Part shown: in pieces, positions 1-4,527 of the stretch
How positions within the stretch are numbered: position 1 is the stretch's first letter
How the letters are laid out: every line of letters starts with the position of its first letter
Assembly: GCA_946480545.1 (NCBI GenBank)
Contig: CAMLKY010000148.1
Location: 1-5,966, forward strand
Direction of reading: 5' to 3'
DNA: 5,966 nt
DNA from: an uncultured Acidobacteriota bacterium
GTDB lineage: Bacteria; Acidobacteriota; Blastocatellia; Pyrinomonadales; Pyrinomonadaceae
Notes under the pieces: model-generated
Database searches by the model: none
What the model was told of the DNA's origin: nothing
The model's input: the letters and a program-made list of their open reading frames with translations, nothing else
Position numbers and translations under genes: made by a program

Positions 1-1
1 T

Positions 2-478
2 ATCACGATGCTAACCGGCATCAGCGATGCGATGGTGAAGGACGCTCCCAAGTTCAATGAGGTGGCCGACGATTTCCTCACCTTCATCGGCGACTCGGTG
101 CTGGTCGCGCACAACGCACATTTCGACATGCGGTTTCTGAATCACGAAGTAGGCAGGATCTATGAGAGCTATCGCGTGGCGAACCCTTCGCTTTGTACGG
201 TACAACTCTCACGAAAGCTTTTGCCCGACATCCAGAATCACAAGTTGAAGACAGTTGCCGAGCACTTCAATGTCGAGCTTGTGAATCATCACCGTGCGCA
301 CGAAGACGCGTATGCGACCGCGCGGATCTTTGTAAACTTGCTGAACGACCTGCAAGAACGCGGCGTTTACGATCTAGGGTCGGCTCGCACTTTCAACGCA
401 AAACGAAATTATGTCAGACCAGGCAAAGCTACAGCCGGAGAACCAACAGGATCTAGATATCAAGCCGACGCCGCGTGA
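2..478 (+). CDS. 3'-5' exonuclease, DnaQ/epsilon-like DEDDh family (5' partial)
   Basis: This is the C-terminal part of a DnaQ-like exonuclease. Such enzymes remove nucleotides from DNA 3' ends, as the proofreading subunit of DNA polymerase III or as a stand-alone nuclease. The frame is open to the left edge, so the true start and the Exo I motif (DxE) lie outside. The Exo II motif is visible as LVAHNAHFD (Asp codon 125-127). Exo III is HHRAHED (Asp codon 305-307), and its HxAxxD form marks the DEDDh subclass. The segment LTGIS..MV..AP before Exo II and LCT..LSR.LLP after it are also typical. After the fold, about 30 residues form a polar tail without recognised motifs, and the coding region for this tail overlaps queF by 68 bases. 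The family is clear. Whether it is the replicative epsilon subunit or a paralogue cannot be told from this fragment, and a fusion to other domains upstream is possible. Confidence 0.9.
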   Translation: MTMLTGISDAMVKDAPKFNEVADDFLTFIGDSVLVAHNAHFDMRFLNHEVGRIYESYRVANPSLCTVQLSRKLLPDIQNHKLKTVAEHFNVELVNHHRAHEDAYATARIFVNLLNDLQERGVYDLGSARTFNAKRNYVRPGKATAGEPTGSRYQADAA

Positions 479-830
479 GCAGATGGGGCTTTACCCACTC
501 GATACGTTCGCGTACGAGTTTGTCGGCCGCGAGATCTGGGTGGAGTTTGAAATGCCGGAGTTCACGGCCATCTGCCCGTTTTCGGATTTCCCGGATTTCG
601 CCATCATCCGTCTCAAATACGTTCCGAACGAACGCTGCATCGAGCTTAAGAGTCTCAAGCTCTACATCAACTCATTCCGCAACGTAAAGATCTTTCACGA
701 GCACGTCATCAATCTCATACTCGAAGACTTCGTTAAAGCCTGCGATCCGTTAAAGGTCGAGATCGAAGGCGATTTTCATGTACGCGGGAATATCAAGACA
801 GTCGTCCGCGCTAGTTACGCGAGGAAGTGA
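411..830 (+). CDS. queF: NADPH-dependent 7-cyano-7-deazaguanine (preQ0) reductase QueF
   Basis: QueF reduces the nitrile of preQ0 to the amine preQ1 in the cytoplasm, a step of queuosine tRNA modification. The 139-residue protein is a short, single-domain (YkvM-like) form. Catalytic Cys55 lies in [16 protein letters not shown] and Asp62 follows seven residues later. The QueF signature is ELKSLKLY (78-85), and FHEH (95-98) supplies His96 and Glu97. These positions coincide with the commonly used Bacillus numbering for the nucleophile, general acid and substrate-binding residues. The C-terminus ends in [15 protein letters not shown], shorter than Bacillus QueF. The ATG at 411 overlaps the upstream exonuclease gene in another frame and has no clear Shine-Dalgarno. 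An ATG at 483, five bases past the exonuclease stop, would give 115 residues and still keep all motifs, so the start is uncertain. The + strand order suggests co-transcription with the exonuclease gene. Confidence 0.95.
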   Translation: MSDQAKLQPENQQDLDIKPTPREQMGLYPLDTFAYEFVGREIWVEFEMPEFTAICPFSDFPDFAIIRLKYVPNERCIELKSLKLYINSFRNVKIFHEHVINLILEDFVKACDPLKVEIEGDFHVRGNIKTVVRASYARK

Positions 831-841
831 CACGGGGACTC

Positions 842-900
842 GGTGACGGGAAGAAGGAAAGATGAATCGTCGTTATTCCCGTTCACCCCTTTCTCTTTTC
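842..900 (+). terminator. candidate rho-independent terminator after queF
   Basis: GGTGACGGGAA (842-852) pairs with TTCCCGTTCACC (876-887), giving 11 base pairs with one bulged T. The loop is long, at 23 bases. A pyrimidine tract rich in T (890-900, TTTCTCTTTTC) follows on the + strand. It lies 11 bases after the queF stop, between two convergent genes, where a terminator is expected. The long loop and the C-interrupted tract make it imperfect. A competing pairing, GGGAAG (848-853) with CTTCCC (905-910), could form instead and would end just after the carD stop on the other strand. Confidence 0.4.
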
Positions 901-910
901 TCCGCTTCCC

Positions 911-1447
911 TCAGTGAACCGCTGCGACCATTACCTTGGGTTGTGACTTGAGATGCTTGCGGCACGCGATCTCGACCAGGCGGTCGATCTCGTTTCGTAA
1001 CACCTCTTCGTCGGCGGAGTTGGAGTTGATGATCTCGGAGACGATAAGAAACTTCGATTTATCCAGCAGGTTCTGTTCGCGGAATGAAAGTTTTTTCTCG
1101 TGGCTGAGAAATGTGAGTTTCTTCAGCACGTCGGCAGCTTCGAAAACGTCGCCGGACTGAAGCTGTTCCGTAAATTCGCGCGAACGCGTCTTCCAGTCAC
1201 ACGATACCGGATCGAAATCAGTCGAAAGCTTACTGATCAGCGCGTCGCATTGGATCGGGCTAATGATCGGCCGGATGCCGACGCTCTCGGCATTGGCCAT
1301 CGGGACGAAGATTATCGAATTGTCGCTCAGAACCCGCAGGGAGTAGAACTGCATCGACAAGTCCCCGATAGTTCGTTTTTCGATCTGTTCTACCAGACAA
1401 ACACCTTGGCTTGGATACGAAACCTTTTGTCCGATGCTCAGCTGCAT
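911..1447 (-). CDS. CarD/CdnL-family RNA polymerase-binding transcription regulator
   Basis: The 178-residue protein matches the CarD/CdnL family, cytoplasmic regulators that bind the RNA polymerase beta subunit and stabilise open promoter complexes. The N-terminal Tudor-like RNAP-interaction domain spans about residues 1-62: MQLSIGQKVSYPSQGVCLVE, then FYSLRVLS, IIFVPMAN and VGIRPII. The C-terminal helical DNA-binding half follows, with Trp85 in a W-x-x-R context (the family's conserved Trp, W85 in M. tuberculosis CarD), EQLQSGDVFEAADVLKKL and LSFREQNLLDKSK. Length is slightly above the roughly 160 residues of well-studied members. The start at 1447 is chosen because the family begins at this Met and a GAGGAG lies 7 bases upstream. 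An in-frame ATG at 1519 would add 24 residues unlike the family. The gene stands alone, convergent with queF. Whether it works as an essential general factor or a specialised paralogue is not shown. Confidence 0.9.
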   Translation of the reverse strand: MQLSIGQKVSYPSQGVCLVEQIEKRTIGDLSMQFYSLRVLSDNSIIFVPMANAESVGIRPIISPIQCDALISKLSTDFDPVSCDWKTRSREFTEQLQSGDVFEAADVLKKLTFLSHEKKLSFREQNLLDKSKFLIVSEIINSNSADEEVLRNEIDRLVEIACRKHLKSQPKVMVAAVH

Positions 1448-1454
1448 AGATGCG

Positions 1455-1460
1455 CTCCTC
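1455..1460 (-). promoter_or_regulatory. ribosome binding site of the CarD-family gene
   Basis: GAGGAG on the - strand, 7 bases before the ATG at 1447. It decides the start against the upstream in-frame ATG at 1519. Confidence 0.8.
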
Positions 1461-1538
1461 GGTGAATCCGTCAGAAGGCGTCTGAACAAACCCGAACCGA
1501 CCCAGTCCGGGTCATTCAATTTCTTTAGTTAGGGCTTC

Positions 1539-1567
1539 ATTATAACACGGGCCGGGGACGCGGGATA
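1539..1567 (-). promoter_or_regulatory. candidate extended -10 promoter of the CarD-family gene
   Basis: On the - strand, TGTTATAAT (1547-1539) is a perfect TATAAT with a TG extension. No good -35 is seen: the hexamer at 17-base spacing is TATCCC (1567-1562). The expected transcript start near 1532 would leave a leader of about 85 bases. An extended -10 can compensate for a poor -35 in sigma-70 promoters. Confidence 0.6.
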
Positions 1568-1584
1568 CGGAAAAATACGGGCCG
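1545..1584. repeat. G-rich degenerate repeat with an 8-bp direct repeat
   Basis: ACGGGCCG occurs at 1547-1554 and again at 1577-1584, exactly 30 bases apart, with GGGGACGCGGGATACGG between. The text resembles the other intergenic stretch near 830-852 (ACACGGGGACTCGGTGACGGG). The rest of the gene-free stretch 1448-1594 holds only the promoter and leader of the CarD-family gene. Confidence 0.35.
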
Positions 1585-1594
1585 ATGTAACGCT

Positions 1595-2653
1595 TTAATT
1601 CGTAGGAAGTTCAATCGAAATAGTTGTGCCCGTGCCGAGTAGGGATGTGGCGGCGACATCTCCACCGTGCAGCCGTGCCAGGTGTTTGACGATCGCGAGT
1701 CCGAGTCCTGTACCGCCTATCTCCCGGGTTCGACCGCGATCTATACGGTAGAACCTTTCAAAGATCCGGGGTAGATTTTCGGGTACGATCCCTTCGCCCG
1801 AATCGCTTACCGAGATAACGGTAGATGCCGATCCGGAAAGTGCCGTGACCGTAACGCTCCCGCCATCTCGATTGAACTTGATCGCATTGTCGATAAGGTT
1901 CGTGAGCATCTGTTCGAGCCGCATCGGATCGGCCCGGACAACGACGCCTGATTCGACCTTATTTATGAGCTGGATATCGCGAGCCTCGGCCCTCGATGAC
2001 AGGTTTACGAAGAGTTCATCGACGACCGGCGAGAGCTGAATACTTCGTACGTCGTTGCTGACATTCCCGGTCTCGATCAGAGACAGCTCGGCGATGTCTG
2101 CGATGAGCGTGTGCATACGCTCGGCGTTTCGACGGATGACATTAAGGAAGCGTCGATTGTTTTCCGCATCCTCCAGTGCTCCGTCCTCGAGTGTCTCAAC
2201 ATAGGCGATGATCGATGTCAGAGGTGTTCTAAGCTCGTGCGAGACGTTGGACAGAAACTGCTGGCGAACTTTCTCGAGACGCTCAAGATGGGTAATGTCG
2301 TAAAAGAACCCGATCGCGTGCGGTGCAGAATCGAATTCTAGCGGTGCGATGTGGACGTCGTAGGATCGCGTCTCGGAAGCCGACGTGACGTCGATCTTTA
2401 GGTCGCCGGTCTGGTTGCGAAAGAGAGCGCTGCGAACCGCATCATGGAGCGCGGCGTCCCGGATAACTTCGCTGACCCGGCGACCCGGAAGCGAGCTGAC
2501 AGGCCGGCAGAATGCCTCTGTCGCCGCCGAGTTCGCGGCGATGACGCGCATGAAAGAATCGATGACGAGCACCGCCTCACGCGAGGCGTCCAGTATGCCT
2601 TGCAGTACGACGTTTGAAATATCCAACTCCGTTCCAAGCCCGATCAGACTCAT
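1595..2653 (-). CDS. phoR: PhoR-like sensor histidine kinase without transmembrane segments
   Basis: This is a 352-residue histidine kinase, the probable partner of the preceding PhoB-like regulator. A PAS-type sensor region covers about residues 18-120. It is followed by the dimerisation/phosphoacceptor helix with His139 in SHELRTPLTSI and a HATPase_c domain. The ATPase boxes are all present: N box NLIDNAIKF (252-260), G1 DSGEGI (284-289), F box RIFERFYR (296-303) and G2 GGTGLGLAIVK (313-323). The H box and overall order are PhoR-like. Unlike E. coli PhoR there is no hydrophobic N-terminal segment and no HAMP domain, so it is predicted to be cytoplasmic. The ATG at 2653 overlaps the phoB stop as ATGA, indicating translational coupling; a longer start at 2710 lies inside phoB and adds nothing family-like. 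The signal it senses is not shown. The phosphate role is inferred from similarity and the neighbouring regulator. Confidence 0.88.
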   Translation of the reverse strand: MSLIGLGTELDISNVVLQGILDASREAVLVIDSFMRVIAANSAATEAFCRPVSSLPGRRVSEVIRDAALHDAVRSALFRNQTGDLKIDVTSASETRSYDVHIAPLEFDSAPHAIGFFYDITHLERLEKVRQQFLSNVSHELRTPLTSIIAYVETLEDGALEDAENNRRFLNVIRRNAERMHTLIADIAELSLIETGNVSNDVRSIQLSPVVDELFVNLSSRAEARDIQLINKVESGVVVRADPMRLEQMLTNLIDNAIKFNRDGGSVTVTALSGSASTVISVSDSGEGIVPENLPRIFERFYRIDRGRTREIGGTGLGLAIVKHLARLHGGDVAATSLLGTGTTISIELPTN

Positions 2654-3336
2654 TGGAATCCGATGAACCTGTAGCCCACCCCGACCACGGTCTCGATGCA
2701 GGGCCCGCACTCGCCCATCTTTTGCCTGAGCCTGCGAATGTGCACATCGAGCGTACGCGTGTCTCCGAAATAGCTATAGCCCCAGACATTATCGAGCAAT
2801 TGCTGCCGGGTCGCCACACGTCCCGTGTTTTTTACGAGGTGCGCGAGAAGCGCAAATTCCTTCCGCGTAAGCTTCACGATCTCGCCGTCGCAATAGACGC
2901 GCATGTCTGCAAAATCGATCGACACACGCGGATCCTCATACCTGGGCGATTCTTCCTTCTCGGTCCGCCTGAGCACGGCCCGGACGCGGGCCATGACTTC
3001 CTTGACCGAAAATGGCTTCACGATGTAATCGTCCGCGCCGATCTCAAGACCGGCGATCTTTTCGGCTTCGGCTGCTTTCGCAGTGAGCATGATGATCGGC
3101 GTGGTCTCTGTAATTGGCTCGCGGCGCAGACGACGGCACAGCTCCAGACCGCTCATGCCCGGCAGCATGATGTCGAGCAATATGAGGTCCGGAGATGTTT
3201 TCTCGTCAACCGCGATGCGCAATGCCTTCTCGCCGGATTCGGCGATCGTCGGACGAAAACCCTCTCGTTTCAGGTTGTAATGGAGGCCCTCCGCAATGTC
3301 GGCGTCATCTTCAACGATGAGAATATGCTTTTGCAT
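2650..3336 (-). CDS. phoB: PhoB/OmpR-family response regulator
   Basis: This is a 228-residue two-component regulator. The receiver domain (about 1-124) has the acidic pocket Glu9-Asp10-Asp11, phosphoacceptor Asp55 in LILLDIMLPGMSG, Thr85 in IIMLTAKA and Lys107 in DDYIVKPFS. The winged-helix DNA-binding domain (about 135-228) has LTRKEFALLAHLV, the segment RQQLLDNVWGYSYFGDTRTLDVHI and the wing ending VVGVGYRF. This is the OmpR/PhoB class, and the phrasing is PhoB-like. The ATG at 3336 begins the usual receiver sequence directly but has no evident Shine-Dalgarno. The gene is first in an operon with the kinase gene (ATGA overlap). Four repeats of 11-bp period lie 36 bases upstream of its start, which suggests it regulates its own operon. 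The phosphate assignment is by family resemblance; related OmpR-class regulators for other signals are the main alternative. Confidence 0.9.
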   Translation of the reverse strand: MQKHILIVEDDADIAEGLHYNLKREGFRPTIAESGEKALRIAVDEKTSPDLILLDIMLPGMSGLELCRRLRREPITETTPIIMLTAKAAEAEKIAGLEIGADDYIVKPFSVKEVMARVRAVLRRTEKEESPRYEDPRVSIDFADMRVYCDGEIVKLTRKEFALLAHLVKNTGRVATRQQLLDNVWGYSYFGDTRTLDVHIRRLRQKMGECGPCIETVVGVGYRFIGFQ

Positions 3337-3355
3337 GGTGCGGTCGTTTGCGAAG

Positions 3356-3361
3356 AGTTTA
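3356..3361 (-). promoter_or_regulatory. candidate -10 element of the phoB-phoR operon
   Basis: TAAACT on the - strand matches TATAAT at four of six positions. It lies 10 bases downstream of the last repeat of the 11-bp array, the spacing expected when a bound PhoB-type activator stands in for a -35 element. No good -35 hexamer is present. The transcript would start near 3349, leaving a leader of about 13 bases. Confidence 0.35.
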
Positions 3362-3371
3362 GGAAGCCGAC

Positions 3372-3410
3372 CTTAATACGACGTTACCGGCGCGTTACAG
3401 GAAAGTTAAA
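3372..3410 (-). promoter_or_regulatory. Pho-box-like array of four 11-bp-period repeats
   Basis: Read on the - strand the units are TTTAAC (3410-3405), TGTAAC (3399-3394), GGTAAC (3388-3383) and ATTAAG (3377-3372), each followed by 5 bases and spaced exactly 11 bp apart. PhoB/PhoP-class dimers bind direct repeats of 11-bp period: CTGTCAT-like in E. coli, TTAACA-like in Bacillus, and TTAA-containing in cyanobacteria. The array lies in the 86-base gap between the sixA-like stop and the phoB start. It is therefore a plausible autoregulatory operator, inferred from spacing and sequence. Confidence 0.6.
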
Positions 3411-3422
3411 TTACGGCCGCGT

Positions 3423-3932
3423 CTAACGTCCCTTGCCTATCGATCTCATTTCATCCTTCGGCCTGATAATCCGACGCAATCGCCCGACGCCCACGGCCAG
3501 GTCTTTCCACGAGTCGATGTCGAGGTCGATGACTGCAAGCGACGCGGTCGGCATCGCTTCGAGCTTGCCTGTCAGATAGCGAACAAACCCTTCCATTCCA
3601 GGGTTGTGCCCGACCAGCATCAGTGAAGAGTAACTGTCATCCGCCGATGAGGCGACTTGGTGTAGTGTTTGCGGACTTGCCTCGTAGATACGCTCATCAT
3701 GTCGAATATCAACGCTGAGACGGCCGCCTTCCTTCGCAAGGCGGGCAGTCTCCCGGGCCCGCACGGCCGGCGATGAAATAATGAGCTCGGGAATGAGATC
3801 GTCCTTTGCCATTATTTCTCCCATGAACGGTGCAGCCTGGGTGCCGCGCTGATTAAGCGGCCGGTCAAAATCCGCGAGGTCCGGATCGTCCCAGCTCGAT
3901 TTCGCATGACGCAGAATATAGAGAGTTTTCAT
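3423..3932 (-). CDS. sixA: SixA-like phosphohistidine phosphatase (histidine phosphatase superfamily)
   Basis: This is a 169-residue protein of the RHG/histidine phosphatase superfamily, closest in form to SixA. SixA-type enzymes remove phosphate from phosphohistidine residues on signalling proteins in the cytoplasm. The catalytic RHA motif (Arg8-His9-Ala10) sits in LYILRHAKSSW, which is the SixA variant of RHG. SSPAVRARETA (53-63) supplies the conserved arginine region, and the second catalytic histidine is His109 in LVGHNPGME. DFDRPLNQRG (21-30) is also characteristic. The ATG at 3932 is chosen because the family begins here; the open frame extends 89 codons further but covers the promoter and runs antisense to the next gene. 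Only a weak AAAGAA precedes the start. The gene points toward phoB across an 86-base gap, so transcriptional read-through is possible. Its protein substrate is unknown. Confidence 0.88.
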   Translation of the reverse strand: MKTLYILRHAKSSWDDPDLADFDRPLNQRGTQAAPFMGEIMAKDDLIPELIISSPAVRARETARLAKEGGRLSVDIRHDERIYEASPQTLHQVASSADDSYSSLMLVGHNPGMEGFVRYLTGKLEAMPTASLAVIDLDIDSWKDLAVGVGRLRRIIRPKDEMRSIGKGR

Positions 3933-3944
3933 TTCTTTGAAACA

Positions 3945-3973
3945 ATTGTCTGACTGGCGGTATAGGTTGTCAA
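3945..3973 (-). promoter_or_regulatory. candidate sigma-70 promoter of the sixA-like gene
   Basis: On the - strand a perfect TTGACA (3973-3968) is followed after exactly 17 bases by GACAAT (3950-3945; four of six matches to TATAAT). The predicted start near 3938 would leave only about 6 leader bases before the ATG at 3932, close to leaderless, which fits the lack of a Shine-Dalgarno. An 8-base palindrome ACAATTGT (3942-3949) overlaps the -10. Confidence 0.45.
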
Positions 3974-4028
3974 AGACTTTCTCGGCGATCCTTGCCCGGA
4001 TCATTTTCGTATTGATAAACTCAACACT

Positions 4029-4424
4029 GTGCTGAACAGGCAAGTCCCAAAATTTCGCATAAGACGGAACCGGCGTTGCATCCTTGCCGCCGTGTTCCTG
4101 CTCTTTTTGCTTGTTGAATGGGGCTCGCACAGCCTTGCTTTTTCGCACTCCGCATCGCCGGGTCAGGGTTCGATCGCTTCCTCGACGGAGAGCGATCATC
4201 AGGATCCGTGCAAGACGCTAATTCGCTGCAGCGACGGCAGACAGGGGCAGGACCTGGCGAATTTACGATTCGACGGAAGCCAGCATGGCGGCTCACTACA
4301 TGGACTTTTCGCCGCGTTGGTTAGCGGCGCCAATTTCGCCGAAGCCCCACGGATCGACCGCGATCGTACCGGTGCTCTGTCACGACCGCCGGATCCACCG
4401 TTTCACCCGCCCGAAATTTCCTGA
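4029..4424 (+). CDS. small predicted exported protein with Cys/His residues, unknown function
   Basis: I do not recognise this 131-residue protein. It starts at GTG (4029) with no clear Shine-Dalgarno; the frame is open upstream only to a TAG at 3963, with no other start codon between. The N-terminus looks like a Sec signal peptide: basic RIRRNRR (10-16), hydrophobic CILAAVFLLFLLV (17-29) and a possible cleavage after SLA (35-37). The mature part is about 94 residues, with Cys61 and Cys67 (C-x5-C), an SDHQDPC stretch, histidines at 34, 40, 57, 86, 91 and 126, and a proline-rich end RPPDPPFHPPEIS. It lies 103 bases before the ZnuD-like receptor gene on the same strand, which suggests a shared role, possibly periplasmic metal handling. 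That role is inference. Export by a signal peptide and clean fit between neighbours support a real gene; an uncleaved single-membrane-anchor protein is the alternative. Confidence 0.65.
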   Translation: MLNRQVPKFRIRRNRRCILAAVFLLFLLVEWGSHSLAFSHSASPGQGSIASSTESDHQDPCKTLIRCSDGRQGQDLANLRFDGSQHGGSLHGLFAALVSGANFAEAPRIDRDRTGALSRPPDPPFHPPEIS

Positions 4425-4445
4425 AGCTAGAAGATCTGCTTAACG

Positions 4446-4476
4446 CGGACCCGCCGTTTTGTAACGGTCGGGTTCG
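4446..4476 (+). other. strong hairpin in the leader of the TonB receptor gene
   Basis: CGGACCCGCCGTT (4446-4458) pairs with AACGG-T-CGGGTTCG (4463-4476) around a TTGT loop: 13 pairs including one G-T wobble, with one bulged T (4468). No T tract follows, so it is not a standard terminator. It lies between the stop of the small exported protein gene and the receptor gene, and may be an RNA regulatory or processing element. Confidence 0.5.
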
Positions 4477-4484
4477 AATCGGGC

Positions 4485-4500
4485 ATCGCCGAATGGCGAT
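4485..4500 (+). other. second hairpin in the leader of the TonB receptor gene
   Basis: ATCGCC (4485-4490) and GGCGAT (4495-4500) form a perfect 6-bp stem with a GAAT loop. The right arm also belongs to the 10-base palindrome GGCGATCGCC (4495-4504), so alternative pairings exist. It ends 17 bases before the AGGAGG ribosome binding site. Confidence 0.4.
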
Positions 4501-4517
4501 CGCCGGCGAATCGCTTC

Positions 4518-4523
4518 AGGAGG
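4518..4523 (+). promoter_or_regulatory. ribosome binding site of the TonB receptor gene
   Basis: A perfect AGGAGG with a short spacer of 4 bases (TTAC) before the ATG at 4528. It fixes the start of the receptor. Confidence 0.85.
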
Positions 4524-4527
4524 TTAC

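Noticed and set aside
1448..1519. 24-residue N-terminal extension of the CarD-family protein from ATG 1519
   Set aside because: The extension is unlike CarD proteins and lacks a good ribosome binding site, whereas GAGGAG stands 7 bases before the Met at 1447.
2614..3426. 270-codon open frame on the + strand, antisense to phoB and the start of the kinase gene
   Set aside because: It lies fully opposite a strongly supported response regulator, shows no domain and has no ribosome binding site; the opening follows from codon bias in the real gene.
3985..4028. + strand promoter for the small exported protein gene (TTGCCC, 16 bases, GATAAA)
   Set aside because: Only three of six and four of six matches, and it would leave almost no leader; too weak to list as a feature.
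3933..4199. 89-codon upstream extension of the sixA-like frame
   Set aside because: The SixA family begins at the Met at 3932. The extension covers a TTGACA-N17-GACAAT promoter, runs antisense to the small exported protein gene, and has no family-like sequence.
4495..4504. GGCGATCGCC palindrome, resembling the cyanobacterial HIP1 octamer GCGATCGC
   Set aside because: A single occurrence noticed in a GC-rich leader; nothing else suggests a cyanobacterium or a HIP1-rich genome.
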